From the NCBI RefSeq assembly GCF_000972845.2, contig NC_040032.1, positions 14,082,002 through 14,146,001 on the forward strand: DNA of 64,000 nt. The letters are read 5' to 3'. Below, one piece after another: positions 1-42,699 of this stretch. The position numbers were made by a program, and so were the translations under genes. The notes beneath the pieces were generated by a model. The model had not been told where the DNA came from. It searched no databases and saw nothing but the letters and a program-made list of their open reading frames with translations. The DNA comes from Larimichthys crocea (Eukaryota > Chordata > Actinopteri > Sciaenidae). The stretch's first letter is position 1. Every line of letters starts with the position of its first letter.

Positions 1-110
1 TTGCTGTAGTGGCCCAGGGTTAGATTCTCTCTCTTCTAACCTTCCTATCACTGTAAAATAGGTTCAAAAGCCCCCAAAAATAATCTTTACAATAAAGAAA
101 TGACTGTAGT
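1..110 (+). repeat. Truncated tRNA-type SINE, 3' part
   Basis: CTCTCTCTTCTAACCTTCC, then AAAAGCCCCCAAAAATAATC, resembles the 3' end of a common percomorph SINE whose fuller copy is at about 29.45 kb. It lies in the RNF43 intron upstream of the first visible exon and its head is cut off by the window edge. Confidence 0.6.
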
Positions 111-522
111 TTTCATTCTGAACTCAAGGATCAACTCAAGCATCCCTTTGATAAAGCTGTAATAATTTAAAAGAAAGCAAATCCCCAAATTCGTCTGTAT
201 TTTTTCAGACTACAGTACTTAAGCACGACAGTGAGATTAATTCCCATTATCAAAGCAAAGATGCATCAGTGTGATTATGTGAACAGGCTTCATTCATCTC
301 AGGAGCTGTAGCCGTTTTGTTTGTACTCCTCCACATTCATTCTTCTTCTTCTCATGAGCGCTGCCTGTCTAAAACGGTGCTGTGGTAATTGCAAAAAATA
401 TATTCCTCTCAATTTCGCAACCAGAAAAACAATCCTGCGAGACACGTCTGCATTGTTTTAAATATCTGATTTTTTTTTTATGTAACCTCTTCCTCTCTCT
501 GTCACTTCTTCTTTGTTTGCAG
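111..522. other. RNF43 intron, end
   Basis: Intronic sequence ending in a pyrimidine tract (TCCTCTCTCTGTCACTTCTTC) and the acceptor at 521-522. No other feature seen. Confidence 0.7.
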
Positions 523-26121
<25,599 letters not shown>

Positions 26122-28935
26122 GAACTTGTTGCATCCCCCCCTACCCCCCCATTATCACGCTGCTACACAGGAGCCAGAATGGACAAGCCTCTCATTGGCT
26201 ACCGCTCTCATGTCTTCCACATAATTCCGCCAGAAAAGCCTTCGTTCAGACGATTCCCCAGCTTCCCCCGAGGATTCAAGTTATTGAGTGAAATTATCAT
26301 GATTAAATCATACAGAAATGTCAGAATAATGCTGGACCCATCATAATATTGTATATCAGAATTTTTGGGGGAGTTGCTGGGGAAACAACTCATACACCAC
26401 AAAGGGGAAAAAAGTGTTTTTTTTCTGTGTCAGTTACAAGAGGAATATTCATTACCAATATGATATCACAAATTTCCATGCTCCTCAGTGACAACTAATG
26501 AATGATCCTTGCTTAGGGAGCCCTCCATGAAGTGAGACTCGATCTCTGCATTGCTCACTCTATTACAGAATAACTTGATTTATCTTAGAGGTACTTACTT
26601 TCTTTTTTTTTTTTTTTTTTTTTTTGCGGGATCTTCGTCTTCCTTTGCTGAGTCTCAGCCTCAGCTGAGAGAAGCTTTTCTCTCCAGCCTACCTCAGCTC
26701 AGATTTCTTAACATGCCTCACACAAGGGGAGGTTCTTTAAAGGTACTGCTGTAGCTCCCACAAACTCAACAAAAAAAAAACACACAAAAAAAAAACGTTA
26801 GACCTGTCCAAACGGAGAGAAAGGTTGACGCTCAGACCCTCAAACAACAAGCATTCACTGAGGTTGCTGAGCCTTGCATGGGCCTTGTTTTCATTATTTC
26901 AATAATGGCAGCTGTTTTCAACATATTTGTTTGTGTTTTGGATCATTTTCTGTCTTGTTTTTTTTTTTTTTTTTGTAGTCTGTAATTATTTTTATTTTTT
27001 TCACCTTTCAAAATGAACCTGTTTGACTGAATTATGTCGTCGTCATTACAAGCTATCGTCTTGTTCTTGTCATTTCTCTTGCCAGTGGTTACTTCACATG
27101 TTTGACCTCAGTGCTGTTTAAACCCTCTCATCAGTGCGTCTCATCACTATCCTCCTGCTCCTTTAGGATAAACCCTCCCATTGTCCTCCAGCAACTAAAG
27201 CTTTAGAGAAATGTTCTACATTGCAGCCATAGAATGAGATCGAGAATATTTAAAGATATAACTGGATTAAAGCCATGCTAGGTAAACCTTACAGTCCCAA
27301 GCATCAGCTCAGTCTGTCGCCGTATCACCAGTTTCATTAAAACCTCCCGTGATTTCAAACTGTAGCGTAGGTAGAGCCTGAGAAATATCTCAGGAACAAT
27401 CAAACACTGGAAAAATGGGAAGAATTCATCTTAGTTACAGTAAATGATGCCCGAGTCCTCCTGTTGTGGTAAATGTGCATTGCCAATCCCTGTTTTTGAG
27501 CTTGCGGCACTTGAAGGAAGATCCACCTTAAATCCGAAATCAATTACAGTATTTTAAATCTTTTCATTCAGATAAATAGATTTTAAAATGTGTAACAATC
27601 TCTCCAAACTTCAAACATCGGAATTAAGGTTTATATCTTTGTTTCCAACTATTCAATCTTCCCGGATTTAACCACTCTGGCAGACAGACAGACAGAAAAT
27701 GTGTTTATATCCCAGCTAAACACTTAAACTGTGCAGATAAAAGTCGACCTCGCCGCGCCGTCAACGATGGCTCTGTTATTTTTTTTACCCACAGACTTCC
27801 TCATGCTCGCATGTACAAGACTAAATCATCTGTAAAAGCGTGGACTTTCCTTTAAAGTGAAAATGTGAAAGCAGATTTCAGAAACAGCAGACAGATAGCT
27901 CATGGTATTGCAATGTAACCTAGAAGCACTTACTAAAGCCTCATATGTGCCTTATGCATTCAAAACTGTTCACCATCCCAAATCAGGAACCTCCCAACAC
28001 ATTAAGCTCTTACCTATCTAACCAAAGAGGCAAAATCTTGAACACAGTGAACAAAGTGTGTATCATGCCCCCCCTTTTTTTTTCCTGCTTCAACCCTTTT
28101 CCTTAAATCTCAGAATTAAATGTGCTTTCAGTGACAAGAGAGAGCACACCAGAACTGAAGTGGAAATCATTTTTTTTGGACAATCGTGCAGAAATGTTCA
28201 ACTGCAGTCCCTTTGTACTAATACCTCACTTTGAATGTGTCAATGCAGCGTCCTCCAGCTAAAATATCAGGGTTTCCTCATCTGTTTTTGTTTTTTGTTT
28301 CGTGCCCAAATGGTCTCCAAGACTGAGAGATGGAAATGACTGAATTACAAGAAGCACTTTGGCTTAAGCAGATTTTATATTAAAAGAAAAAATACATAAA
28401 TCTCATAGTATTAATTTAAAAAAAACAAGCCCAAAACTGTCAGCACATGAAAAAAAAAAAAAGCATTTAGTGATGCCGCAGAATATCCGATGTGATTTCA
28501 TCCTGTTCAAGATCTTTCTCTTTGTGTTGTTTATGTGTTTGTTTTGTTATGTTTGCAAGAATAACGAGCTGAAACTGCCTATTCTATGAGTTAAGAAAAA
28601 GAAAAGAAAAATCCCTCAGAACTTTAAGGGATATGTCAGTATATTTTGGATACTTTGTGTACAAAAAAGAGAACAACAAGAACAGAAAGAGAAAAACAGA
28701 TGAAATAGTGTTGTATTTTATATATAATAGAACATTTCAATATAGTGACATGTCACTAATATATTTATTTACTAATATATTTATCCATTTTGTCCAGGTT
28801 TGAAAGAGTGGTTTCTGTATAGACTGAATGTTTCTATATGGAAACTGACCAGTGCCATCACAGATGTATCAACCTGTCTTCATTCCAATTATATGCAAAT
28901 AAATTATTTTGAAATAAAACCTCTGAGGTGCTGAG
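26122..28935 (+). other. rnf43: RNF43 3' untranslated region
   Basis: About 2.8 kb of AT-rich sequence without a credible reading frame runs from the RNF43 stop to clustered poly(A) signals. It holds long homopolymers: T23 at 26603-26625, a second T-run near 26958-26974, and several A-runs. The length is inferred from the first strong pair of signals; earlier cleavage is possible. Confidence 0.75.
28898..28918 (+). terminator. rnf43: RNF43 polyadenylation signals
   Basis: Two AATAAA hexamers, at 28898-28903 and 28913-28918, are followed within about 20-40 bp by a GT-rich stretch (GAGTTGTGTTTGTGTG), the usual downstream element. This is the best candidate for the end of the RNF43 transcript. 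Confidence 0.78.
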
Positions 28936-29419
28936 AGTTGTGTTTGTGTGCCACTGTTAAAGGAATCATTCACACAAAAGTTACCCGACATTAAAGAGAA
29001 TTTGGTCTTTTATTACTTTTTTATCTATTTTATTAGACCTCAAGAAATACCCAGATTTTTTACCCAACTAACAAAGATAACTACAACTAAACACTTGATT
29101 ACTTAAAATATTAATTTACAATATAACAGTTTATCGTTTGTGTTTTGCCTACGAAACACAAGGCTGTAAAGTGACTTTGTTTTTTTCACAGTCCAATAAA
29201 TGTCAAAACTTTCATTGTGATTTGAAATATCACTCGAGTGAGTCATATGTTTCAGTAGTAAAGATAGAAGAAGAGATTGACACATGACACACACATATTG
29301 AGAACATATCATTGTAAAGGAGGAGTAGATTTGGGTAAAATACTTAGATTCACTTTCTTGGTGAGAGTTAGATGAAAGATTGATGTAACTCTCAGCCAGC
29401 CTGGCTGTGGAATTACATA
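28936..29419. other. Intergenic DNA between RNF43 and HPD ends
   Basis: AT-rich sequence downstream of the RNF43 poly(A) signals. I see no gene or named repeat. Confidence 0.6.
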
Positions 29420-29632
29420 ATACACCCCCCAAAGTCATGTTGTCGTTGGGGGGTGTTGATCTGATTACCTTTGGACATGTGGTAGGGTAGATAGGTGTGC
29501 TAAGTTTTAACCACAGTGACCTGGGTTCAATTCCAGGCTGGGTCCTTTGCTGCATATCATCTCTCTTTTCCCTGAATTTCCTGTCTATCTCCAGCTGTCA
29601 CTATCAAATAAAAGCAAAAAAATAGCTTTAAA
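29420..29632 (+). mobile_element. tRNA-derived SINE
   Basis: A box-B-like promoter sequence GGTTCAATTCCAGGC is followed by CCTTTGCTGCATATCATCTC, TGAATTTCCTGTCTATCTCC and a tail AAATAAAAGCAAAAAAAT. The structure (tRNA-like head, unrelated body, A-rich tail) and the sequence match a common percomorph SINE. It sits in the gap between the convergent RNF43 and HPD genes. The left boundary is approximate. Confidence 0.72.
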
Positions 29633-29839
29633 AGGAAATAGGCTCTATGTTTCATGTCTTTGTGCTAAGCAGGTTTAGCGTACAGACACAAGCAGCATCC
29701 TATATAATCGTCTGTAAAGTAGGGAATTACATGTCCAACCATGCCTATTATAACTGTGTGTTTACTTTTTACTCTTGTGTTATATGTTTTCATTATGTGT
29801 GGTTATGTATGTGTGGGGTTTTTTTTCTCATGTTCTCAT

Positions 29840-29925
29840 CCTGTGTTGTTTTTTATTGCTACTACACCAGAACCAATTGCCCCCCTGGGACAAATAAAGA
29901 TCTTGAACTTGATCTTGTCTCATCT
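29840..29925 (+). mobile_element. Retroposon 3' tail
   Basis: CCCCCTGGGACAAATAAAGA followed by a degenerate repeat of TCTTGAACTTGATCTTG. Such 'GGGACAAATAAAG' ends are typical of fish non-LTR retrotransposon tails. The rest of the element is not recognisable. Confidence 0.5.
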
Positions 29926-30024
29926 CAACTCTTGGCAAGAGAGCAAATAACTATACTTCCCGAAATGTTAAACTAGTCCTTTTAAAATTTGTACACCTGT
30001 TTCCCAAACCTGCATGCCAACCCG

Positions 30025-30241
30025 CACGAACATGAGTTTCTTTATTTAGCCGTACAGCATGCAATCTACACACAACTTAAAGCGTATCTGATAGCACTTG
30101 CAGCTTGTCACATGAAGATATTCAGCACTCACTGTACATGTGTTTGATATATTCTAGTTGTGGAAGGTGTTGTTGATTGCCTCTGAAATGTACAGCCATA
30201 TATAACAGTCTAAGTGTGGTTTGGCAGCAGCAGGCAGAGGA
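30025..30241 (-). other. hpd: HPD 3' untranslated region
   Basis: Sequence between the HPD stop codon and the first AATAAA downstream on the same strand. No coding potential. Confidence 0.55.
30041..30046 (-). terminator. hpd: HPD polyadenylation signal
   Basis: TTTATT on the + strand is AATAAA on the HPD strand, about 200 bp past the stop codon. It implies a short 3' UTR of roughly 30025-30241. Confidence 0.65.
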
Positions 30242-35873
<5,632 letters not shown>

Positions 35874-36000
35874 GCTGTGATTGTAGATGGGCCCCTTTTT
35901 ACCGAAGAAAGAGATCTAAATCAGTTTCCAGCAGCGGGCAGATAAGTACTGACCTGTTGACCAGCTGTGATTGGTCCTTTAGGATCTACACCCACCTGTC
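35874..36000 (-). promoter_or_regulatory. hpd: HPD 5' UTR and proximal promoter region
   Basis: Within 100 bp upstream of the HPD ATG, read on its strand, there is a CCAAT box (35970-35974) and two nuclear-receptor half-sites, TGGTCA and AGGTCA, as a direct repeat spaced by two bases (35950-35963). A weak A-rich TATA-like GTAAAAAG lies close to the ATG. Such elements fit a liver gene, but the transcription start cannot be placed from sequence. Confidence 0.45.
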
Positions 36001-37009
36001 CACCTCCTCGCTTTTTGCTGCTCTTTAACTAAAAAAAAATTCCAGCAAAAGTGGCCTAAGCTTTGTCATCTCCCCAGAGTCTAGTTCAGTCCTCCGAGCC
36101 TCAGTCGTCATAGAAACATTGACACATTAACCTCAGTGTAGGGAAGATAATGAGATACTACACTCTCTAGCCTGGGATGTTTTGCCTGAATTACTCCCAG
36201 GTGAACTTGGAAGAACTTTTTTTCTGGGATATAACAGAGACTCATTACAGCATAAAACAAAAACAGTGCATCCAGAATAAAGGAGCTACGAGCACAGCAC
36301 TAAATAAAAAATACAGTGGTAACAGTGTTGAAGGTACAAACAGAGAGATAATCCTGACCCTGAGATCCTTCTTTGGTTTCTGATTTCCACCACCAGAGGG
36401 CCCAATATTGTCTGAAGCTGCCATAAACAGACATGGATCAACAGTCATAATGCTACTATAAGATCAGTGAGTAAAACCAGAACTTTCTACTTGCATATGA
36501 ACTGATTTCTCATTGTATTCTTATTCTTTGAGAATCACAGATTACAGGAAGGATCATTGTTGTATTTCAGTAGCTGGAATCAACACAAAATCCTGTCTGT
36601 CAAATCAAAAAATGAAAAATGAAAAGAAAACACTGCATGTGTTCATTTTCAGTTTAGACAGAGTCAGGAAATCATTAGAGGGGTGCAGGTGGGTCATGTT
36701 TTGCCTCGCCATGCGGTGAAAATGTCAGAGGACTGTAACAAACACAGGGGTGAGGCTGTTGTGTGGCTGTTGACTGGTATCGGAGAACACATGAGGTCAG
36801 GTCCAGTGCTGTGACAGACAAGCAGATGAACAGAAATAGTGTCTGGCCCCAGCTACAGTGCTGTAAACTGCATGGGCAGATCAGATGTATGTATACACAG
36901 TCTGTCTCCAGGAGAAAGACAATAAATAAAAAACATGAATACAGAACAGAGCCGTTTGATGGTTTAAGTGAAATTTCAATTCAATTCAATTCAAAAGAGG
37001 AACTAACAG

Positions 37010-37320
37010 TTATTCCCATTATTGATTAATCCATAAATTATTAGTTTGTTGATTAATAGATTAATTGTTTGGTCCTTTAAATGTCAGAAAATGGTCTGAA
37101 ATGTTTAATACATGTTCACAGAGTCCAATATAACATCTTCAGATAGTTTGTTTTTGTTCATCCAACAGTCCAAAACACAAAGATATAACATTTATAGTGA
37201 TATAAATAAAAAAAAAAGATAAGTATTTTGCTTGATAAATTACTTTGGATAAGTAACCAATTATCAGAATAGTTTCTGTTGATTAATTAATCAACTAATT
37301 GTTCCAGCTTCAGATCTGAT
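37010..37320 (+). repeat. Dispersed repeat D, best copy
   Basis: GATTAATAGATTAATTGTTT, ATGTCAGAAAATGGTCTGAA, CATCCAACAGTCCAAAACAC, AGATATAACATTTATAGTGA and TGATTAATTAATCAACTAAT. The element ends in complementary ATTAAT-rich sequence. Confidence 0.7.
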
Positions 37321-37736
37321 TGTCAAAACAGCCGTTAAATCATACACAAAGGCTTTCCTTTCTTACTTTTACTTTTGTTTTCTATCACTGCTTTTTAAAA
37401 TACACTGTGAAAAATAATCAGAACCTAAACTGGTTCTTCATGTTGATGCCCTATGGGAACATATTCCGGTTCTGCAAGGAACCTTTCACCTATTGTATCA
37501 TTTATTGTCAAGTTATTTCAAGAATCTTGTGTAAATAGTGTTTGCCACTGATATATTATATTACTGATTTTAAACGCAACATTTGGTAATAATAATTAAA
37601 AATGGTAATTCAGTAAAGTTATTTGTTACTTTATCAGTTATTTGTTACTTTTTTGTATGAATTATCACATTACTTTCTCTAAAAGGCTTTTTAATAGTGG
37701 TCCAACTGTACTCTTGTTGTTGTTGTTGTTGTGACC

Positions 37737-37774
37737 CAACCTATGTGACCAAAACCAGCAGGTCACATAGGTTG
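37737..37774. repeat. Perfect hairpin, 14 bp stem
   Basis: CAACCTATGTGACC and GGTCACATAGGTTG, separated by a 10-base loop. It follows a short (GTT)n run. Confidence 0.97.
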
Positions 37775-38279
37775 ACTTAAAGAACCAGTAATCAGTATTC
37801 AAAAGTAGATCGATAGAGATAATATGAAATCAAAAAACAAAAGGATAGTCTGGTATACTAAATCATTGCAACTGCTTGCTACGCTGACTGATGTTTCCTG
37901 TAATGATTTAATACACTTTAATCAATTCATTAAGTTGTTATCTCGGAATGAAAACATTTGGAATGGAATAATGACAGAAAAAAAAAACTCGAGAAAACAA
38001 ACGAAACTAACTCGTTATCACGAGAAAATAGAGGAAATAAAATGTATGCAAAGAACATAAAGAACCTTTAAAAAGAAAAATATATATAAAAAGGTTCTCC
38101 AGAGTAGTGTATACACAAATATATAGTATAATATTCTAATTTTGATATTATATTGTTTTTAATTAATATAGAATTTAGTTTATTTTGGGTGATATATTCA
38201 TCTCAGTTTTGTAACATGAAACCATTTCTCTCAGATATTTTGAAATCCCTGCGGGGATATGTCTGGTATGCATGTGTGT

Positions 38280-38301
38280 GACTCGTACGCACGTACCGCA
38301 C

Positions 38302-38337
<36 letters not shown>

Positions 38338-38828
38338 CGTCCAGTTTGTGCCGCGCTGTGATTTTCTATTGGTTGCGCTCCCGGGCGCTCTCTCCCACCT
38401 GATTGGCTGCTCTGTGGGTGTGTGCGATTCATTCGCCTGACTGTTGTAAAACCTCATTGGCCGAGCACGAATCCTGCGACGCCATTGGTCCGGAACGTCC
38501 GGTCTCCTTCTTGGCTATTGGCTGTCGCTGTTGTCATCAGACAAGAATGCGGAAGTCGTGTGTAAGTCTACTGAGTCACCGTTGTGTCAGCTGATTCTTT
38601 CTGAGTGAGTAACTCGATTTATTCGTTAAAATTAAGTAACTTCTCATTAATGTATCGTGTGTGACGCGCTCCCGAGCTGTCAGACTTGTGTTGGACGTGT
38701 GAACCTTGAGCCTGTTTTGTCGTTTTCTGTCAGTAAATAAGCGTTTTTATTTGGACACACCAGCCTCTAGAAACGTTGCTATCCGGCAGCTAGCGCGATG
38801 CTAACGTTTGGAAGCACGCGCACACACT

Positions 38829-38830
<2 letters not shown>
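38280..38830. promoter_or_regulatory. CpG-rich promoter with five CCAAT boxes
   Basis: A sharp CpG-rich patch in an otherwise CpG-poor region. ATTGG (inverted CCAAT, NF-Y type) occurs at 38368, 38402, 38456, 38484 and 38517, with start-to-start gaps of 34, 54, 28 and 33 bp. Immediately after come GCGGAAGT (ETS-like, about 38550), TGAGTCA (AP-1-like, about 38572) and two good donor sequences, GTAAGT at 38562 and GTGAGT at 38605. It is best explained as the main MTMR4 promoter with a non-coding first exon ending near 38604. With that exon, an in-frame TGA precedes the ATG at 44044. A bidirectional role is possible but has no support. Confidence 0.65.
38303..38337. repeat. (GT)n microsatellite
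   Basis: About 17 GT units at the left edge of the CpG-rich promoter. Confidence 0.96.

Positions 38831-38872
<42 letters not shown>
38831..38872. repeat. (CA)n microsatellite
   Basis: About 21 CA units at the right edge of the CpG-rich promoter. Together with the GT tract at 38303 it forms an inverted pair of alternating purine-pyrimidine tracts about 0.5 kb apart. Confidence 0.96.
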
Positions 38873-38874
<2 letters not shown>

Positions 38875-39224
38875 TTCGGTTTGACTAAACCTGAAACAGT
38901 GTGTCACTAAAGCTGTCGCCCACTTTCACTTTCACCTTTCAAACTTTGTGCCTGTTGTTCGCACCTGTTGTTGTGTTGTCACGAGTCAAACCGGGCAGGT
39001 GTTATTATTCACACACACACCTGAGGTTGGACATTTCTAGTCTGGGTTTGACAGCTATTCTTTTGTTGAGAGGGAGGAACTCGCACTTGGAATCTCCCCC
39101 ACTGGACTGGAAATTTATTTATACTCAAAAGGAGGAATAGAAACTGTTTTTAAACAAAAGACTTTCACTGAAAATACTTGACATGCTTTAGCCTGTATCA
39201 CTTCTTATAAACTCCCACGTGGTT

Positions 39225-39335
39225 TAAAGGTCCAGCGTGTCTTTGAGATGTAGACAGCAGCTCCAGAATGTTGCAGAATTTATATATAATATAATATGCA
39301 CAACTATGTTTTCATTTAACCCAAGAACACTAATG
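39225..39335 (-). repeat. MITE-like repeat B, internally deleted
   Basis: AAAGGTCCAGCGTGTCTTTG at the end, then ATAATATGCACAACTATGTT and TTCATTT as in the terminal part of family B. Confidence 0.5.
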
Positions 39336-39934
39336 TTACAATGAGTAACACCATCAGGTATATTTTACCCGATATAATATCCCGGATCAAATACAGTTTT
39401 CATCAATTTATGTAAAAGTACAACACTGTATGCCAAACTGTAGTACTCTTCTTTAATTGCAATATCACATAAAACAAAAAAAAAAGGTACCATGGGGGAC
39501 CCTTTAAAAAGGCAGCAAAATTATTGAAAAATCAGGTAATCGTTAACGAGAAATGTCCTAACAAAAAAAAAAATAATGAAGCTGGGAACTTGTTCTTTGG
39601 TCCACCCATTCCTGAGACATGTGAGCCTTGTCTGGTGATGTATTTATTTATTTTGGCTCTTGCTACCTCTGTCTCCGTAGAGATACATGAGCTCTGATTA
39701 ATACCTTTTGAAAACAGTCAGTCACGGCAGTAGACTCTGAAATGTTATGGAACCCAGTTTACTACACCAGCGAGTAGTCTGAGCCTTATAACGTCCAGCT
39801 ACCCGGGCGATTTCTAGTCCCAGACAACTAACCTTAAAGCTTTCTAGGGATCGTTGAGTTAGTCTTGTCTACAGCTGCAACATCTGTGAACACTGGTCCT
39901 TTAAGTGTTGTACTGGATGTCCAATTTGAGCTCA

Positions 39935-40195
39935 AACTATGTATATTTGCTGATTATTTTCCTTATTAATTTGGCCTATAAAATCTTAAAAATAATGACG
40001 AATGCCCATTGCATTTTCCTAAAGCCCACTGTTACTAGTTCTTCTAGTTTGACAGTCCAAAATCATAGGTACCTGGTTGGATTAAATCACCACGAGAAGC
40101 TCAAGTTGGAGAATCTTTGGTATTTTTTTTCTGATAAATAACATAAATGATTAATTGATTGTATTTATTGATTTTGTTTCGGCACTGATGTCTTT
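39935..40195 (+). repeat. Dispersed repeat D copy
   Basis: TTTGGCCTATAAAATCTTAA, ATGACGAATGCCCATTGCAT, TTCCTAAAGCCCACTGTTAC, GACAGTCCAAAATCATAGGT and TGATTAATTGATTGTA, the same order of blocks as this fish family. Confidence 0.6.
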
Positions 40196-40649
40196 ATCAG
40201 CTTTGCTGTTAATTGTATCAGTACTGGACTATGTGGTATGATTGTATCAGTGACTCTGTGGGAATTGCATCAATACTAATAAGAAAAGTGTGGCAGGTAC
40301 CTGGAATAAATAGTAACATTTATCCATTCATCTTTTTATTTAGAAATCCACGCCCTCTCGTATTTGGAGTTTCAGTTTTGTTTTCCTGACAAGACATTTA
40401 CCTGTGTTAAAAATGTAATCTAACAAAGAAAGCAGCGGTTAACCGACAGTTTTGTAATTGTAAAGGCTCAGAGTGTTTCCGTCACTTAGAATCAGAGAAG
40501 TAGCGGTGAGTTGAGAGTCGAGCTTTCAGTGCAGCATAAACCAGTGGTAACACAGCAGGGAAAGGAGCATTGCACCGTTTATAAATTTAACGCTCACCAA
40601 AGCATGTAATCCCCCCGATGGCATAACACCTACGTAAGCGATGTTTTAA

Positions 40650-41250
40650 GTTTCATTCATTCATTTTGACTTAAACTGCAAATGTAGTTGCAAACATTGC
40701 TTTAACCATGCTGTTAGATGAACCATGCAATTTGTGAGTTCACTTACTAATGTCATGTCTCTTCCATGTACATACATGACAGTGTCATCTGCATACATTT
40801 GGGTGTTAGTGTCATTACATACAGATGGAAGATCATTTATATATAATGTAAATAGTAATGGGCCCATGATAGATCCTTGTGGGGCACCTGTGGGCATCTG
40901 ATTGATGACATCGATTTTAACAATTTAAGTGAAATCTGAAGAAAATTTTGACATGAGAATATTATAATTAATGGTGTCCAACAACAGCATCTTTATCCAA
41001 CAGAGATTTTATATTTTTTTCTGTGAAAAGCAGCCTGCCGTCTCAGTTGAATAATTGGCTCTGAAGCTAAAATTGCATTTGGTTCAGGGCAAAAGAACTA
41101 GTATTAGGATGGCAGATAATTTGCTCAGCTACCAATTTCTCTGCAACCGCTGACACTGTAGTTAGGATGTTGATAGGCCTGTAATTACTGGTAGAAAAGG
41201 GGACTGCTTCTTCTGAATACTGGAGCTACAACAGCTGACTTCCAAACACT
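40650..41250 (-). mobile_element. Non-LTR retrotransposon fragment (reverse transcriptase)
   Basis: Read on the - strand, from high to low coordinates: FWKSAVVAPVF, then SNYRPINILTTVSAVAEKLV (about 41200-41130), then the palm-domain blocks TGAPQGSIMGPLLFTLYIND and MYADDTVMY (about 40890-40780). These are hallmark reverse-transcriptase motifs of LINE elements (L2/CR1/Rex-like; exact clade not decidable). The YADD catalytic motif is intact, but the frame is broken and both ends are missing, so it is a dead relic. Confidence 0.85.
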
Positions 41251-42699
41251 GCCCGAGAATCGCGAGGTTAGTAATATTGGTAATAGGATTGGATTGATTT
41301 GTGTGGTACTGAGCTCTTTGTTAATACATGGTTTAAGAGAGCTCATCATTCTTTCAGTGGTCCTCCTTATGCTGTCGTATTAGCTGGACAAACATTTGTG
41401 TACTCAGGTGAAAATTTGGCAGATTTTCCTTTTGCGAAAGCAGACTGTTCACGGACTGACAGGCTGTCATCGCTGGCACGCCATTGTATGCCAGAGTTTC
41501 CATGGGTCATTAAAAGCTTGTGAATTTAAAGGGAAAAATCAAGGCCTTGAAAGTTTTTAATAATAGACACGAGTCATTGCAAATGCTTTTATATGTTGTG
41601 TAATAATAGAAATTGAAGTTCATTTGATATTTATTACATAACGTTACTTAATCGACTACGTTCTGTCTGTGTGTGTGTTGTGTCATTGTTTGATGTGCCA
41701 CCTGCCTGGAGGAAGTGCGACGGTCATCGAGTGCAGAATGATTCTCAGTGTTGTAACAGTGGTGAACCTTGATCTATGTCTCAAACTATGCCGTGTTGGC
41801 TCCTTTGAATTTAAGGAAAGAAGTAACTGAAAGATTGAACGATAGGAACAAAGTTTGGACTTTGAAAGCAAACGTGCTCTGTTGCATGAGTTCATCAACC
41901 AAAATGCACGTTGACAGAAGAAACACTTTTCTTTTTAAAACTACAAAATGTAACCGGAGGGATGAATGGTGCCAGAACAGATATTTTTAAGACATGGATA
42001 ATCAATAATAAAGTTGGGTAGCTAACATGCAGCGTTGCCGAGTTGATACCTCTGTGGAGCTGCCCAGCTTTTGTCTCTTTTGGCTCATTGTTTTGGTTTC
42101 AGAGCCCACGAATGTACTGTGCGGTTCAGTCTCATCTCCCTCATCAGTTGCGTGTCGAGCAGCAGCTGTTTTCTGCCAACAGGATCTGATAAACACAGTG
42201 TGAGCTACCTGCCCAGCACCAAAATGCAAACAGAGTGAGCAACTAGCATGTGAACATCCAGCTAGAGATCCAGATGTTGTTGTTTTTTCTTTTTTTCAGG
42301 GGTTGTTTAGTCTTAATCAGAACAAAACGGCGTGGATATTGGATTTATATCCATCAGGTTCCCAGAAACACAACAACAAGCAATTAAAGTAATTAAATGG
42401 GCAATTAAAGCTAAATGTAAGCTTTCATAACTTTATGAGGCAATAATATATCAAGTTGGTTTTCCTCCAAGTTGCCAAATCATCAATGAATGCAGCTTTG
42501 AAGGTTTTACTGTGTGTAACTTTCTTTAAGACACAATTTCTCAGTCAGAAAGTGTCCAATATTGCTTCCAATACTTATAACTAGTTGCTCACATCTGGAA
42601 AAGTCTATATTTATGACTGACTGGCGATAAAAGCTGTGCCTTTTCTGATTTTAAAAATGTGCGGAGGTGGGTGAAATGTAGAAAGTCCGTGCCCTTGTA

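Larger units (their letters stand above)
36001..38279. other. Intergenic DNA between HPD and the MTMR4 promoter
   Basis: AT-rich, with no supported gene. It contains a short (AATTC)n run near 36979-36997, repeat D at about 37.0-37.3 kb and a hairpin at 37737. The rest shows nothing I can name. Confidence 0.6.

Noticed and set aside
29103..29555. 150-codon open frame on the - strand downstream of HPD
   Set aside because: Overlaps a tRNA-type SINE and AT-rich intergenic DNA; its start lies within the SINE body.
41299..41523. Small open frame next to the LINE relic
   Set aside because: No endonuclease or reverse-transcriptase motif on the + strand; the relic reads on the - strand.
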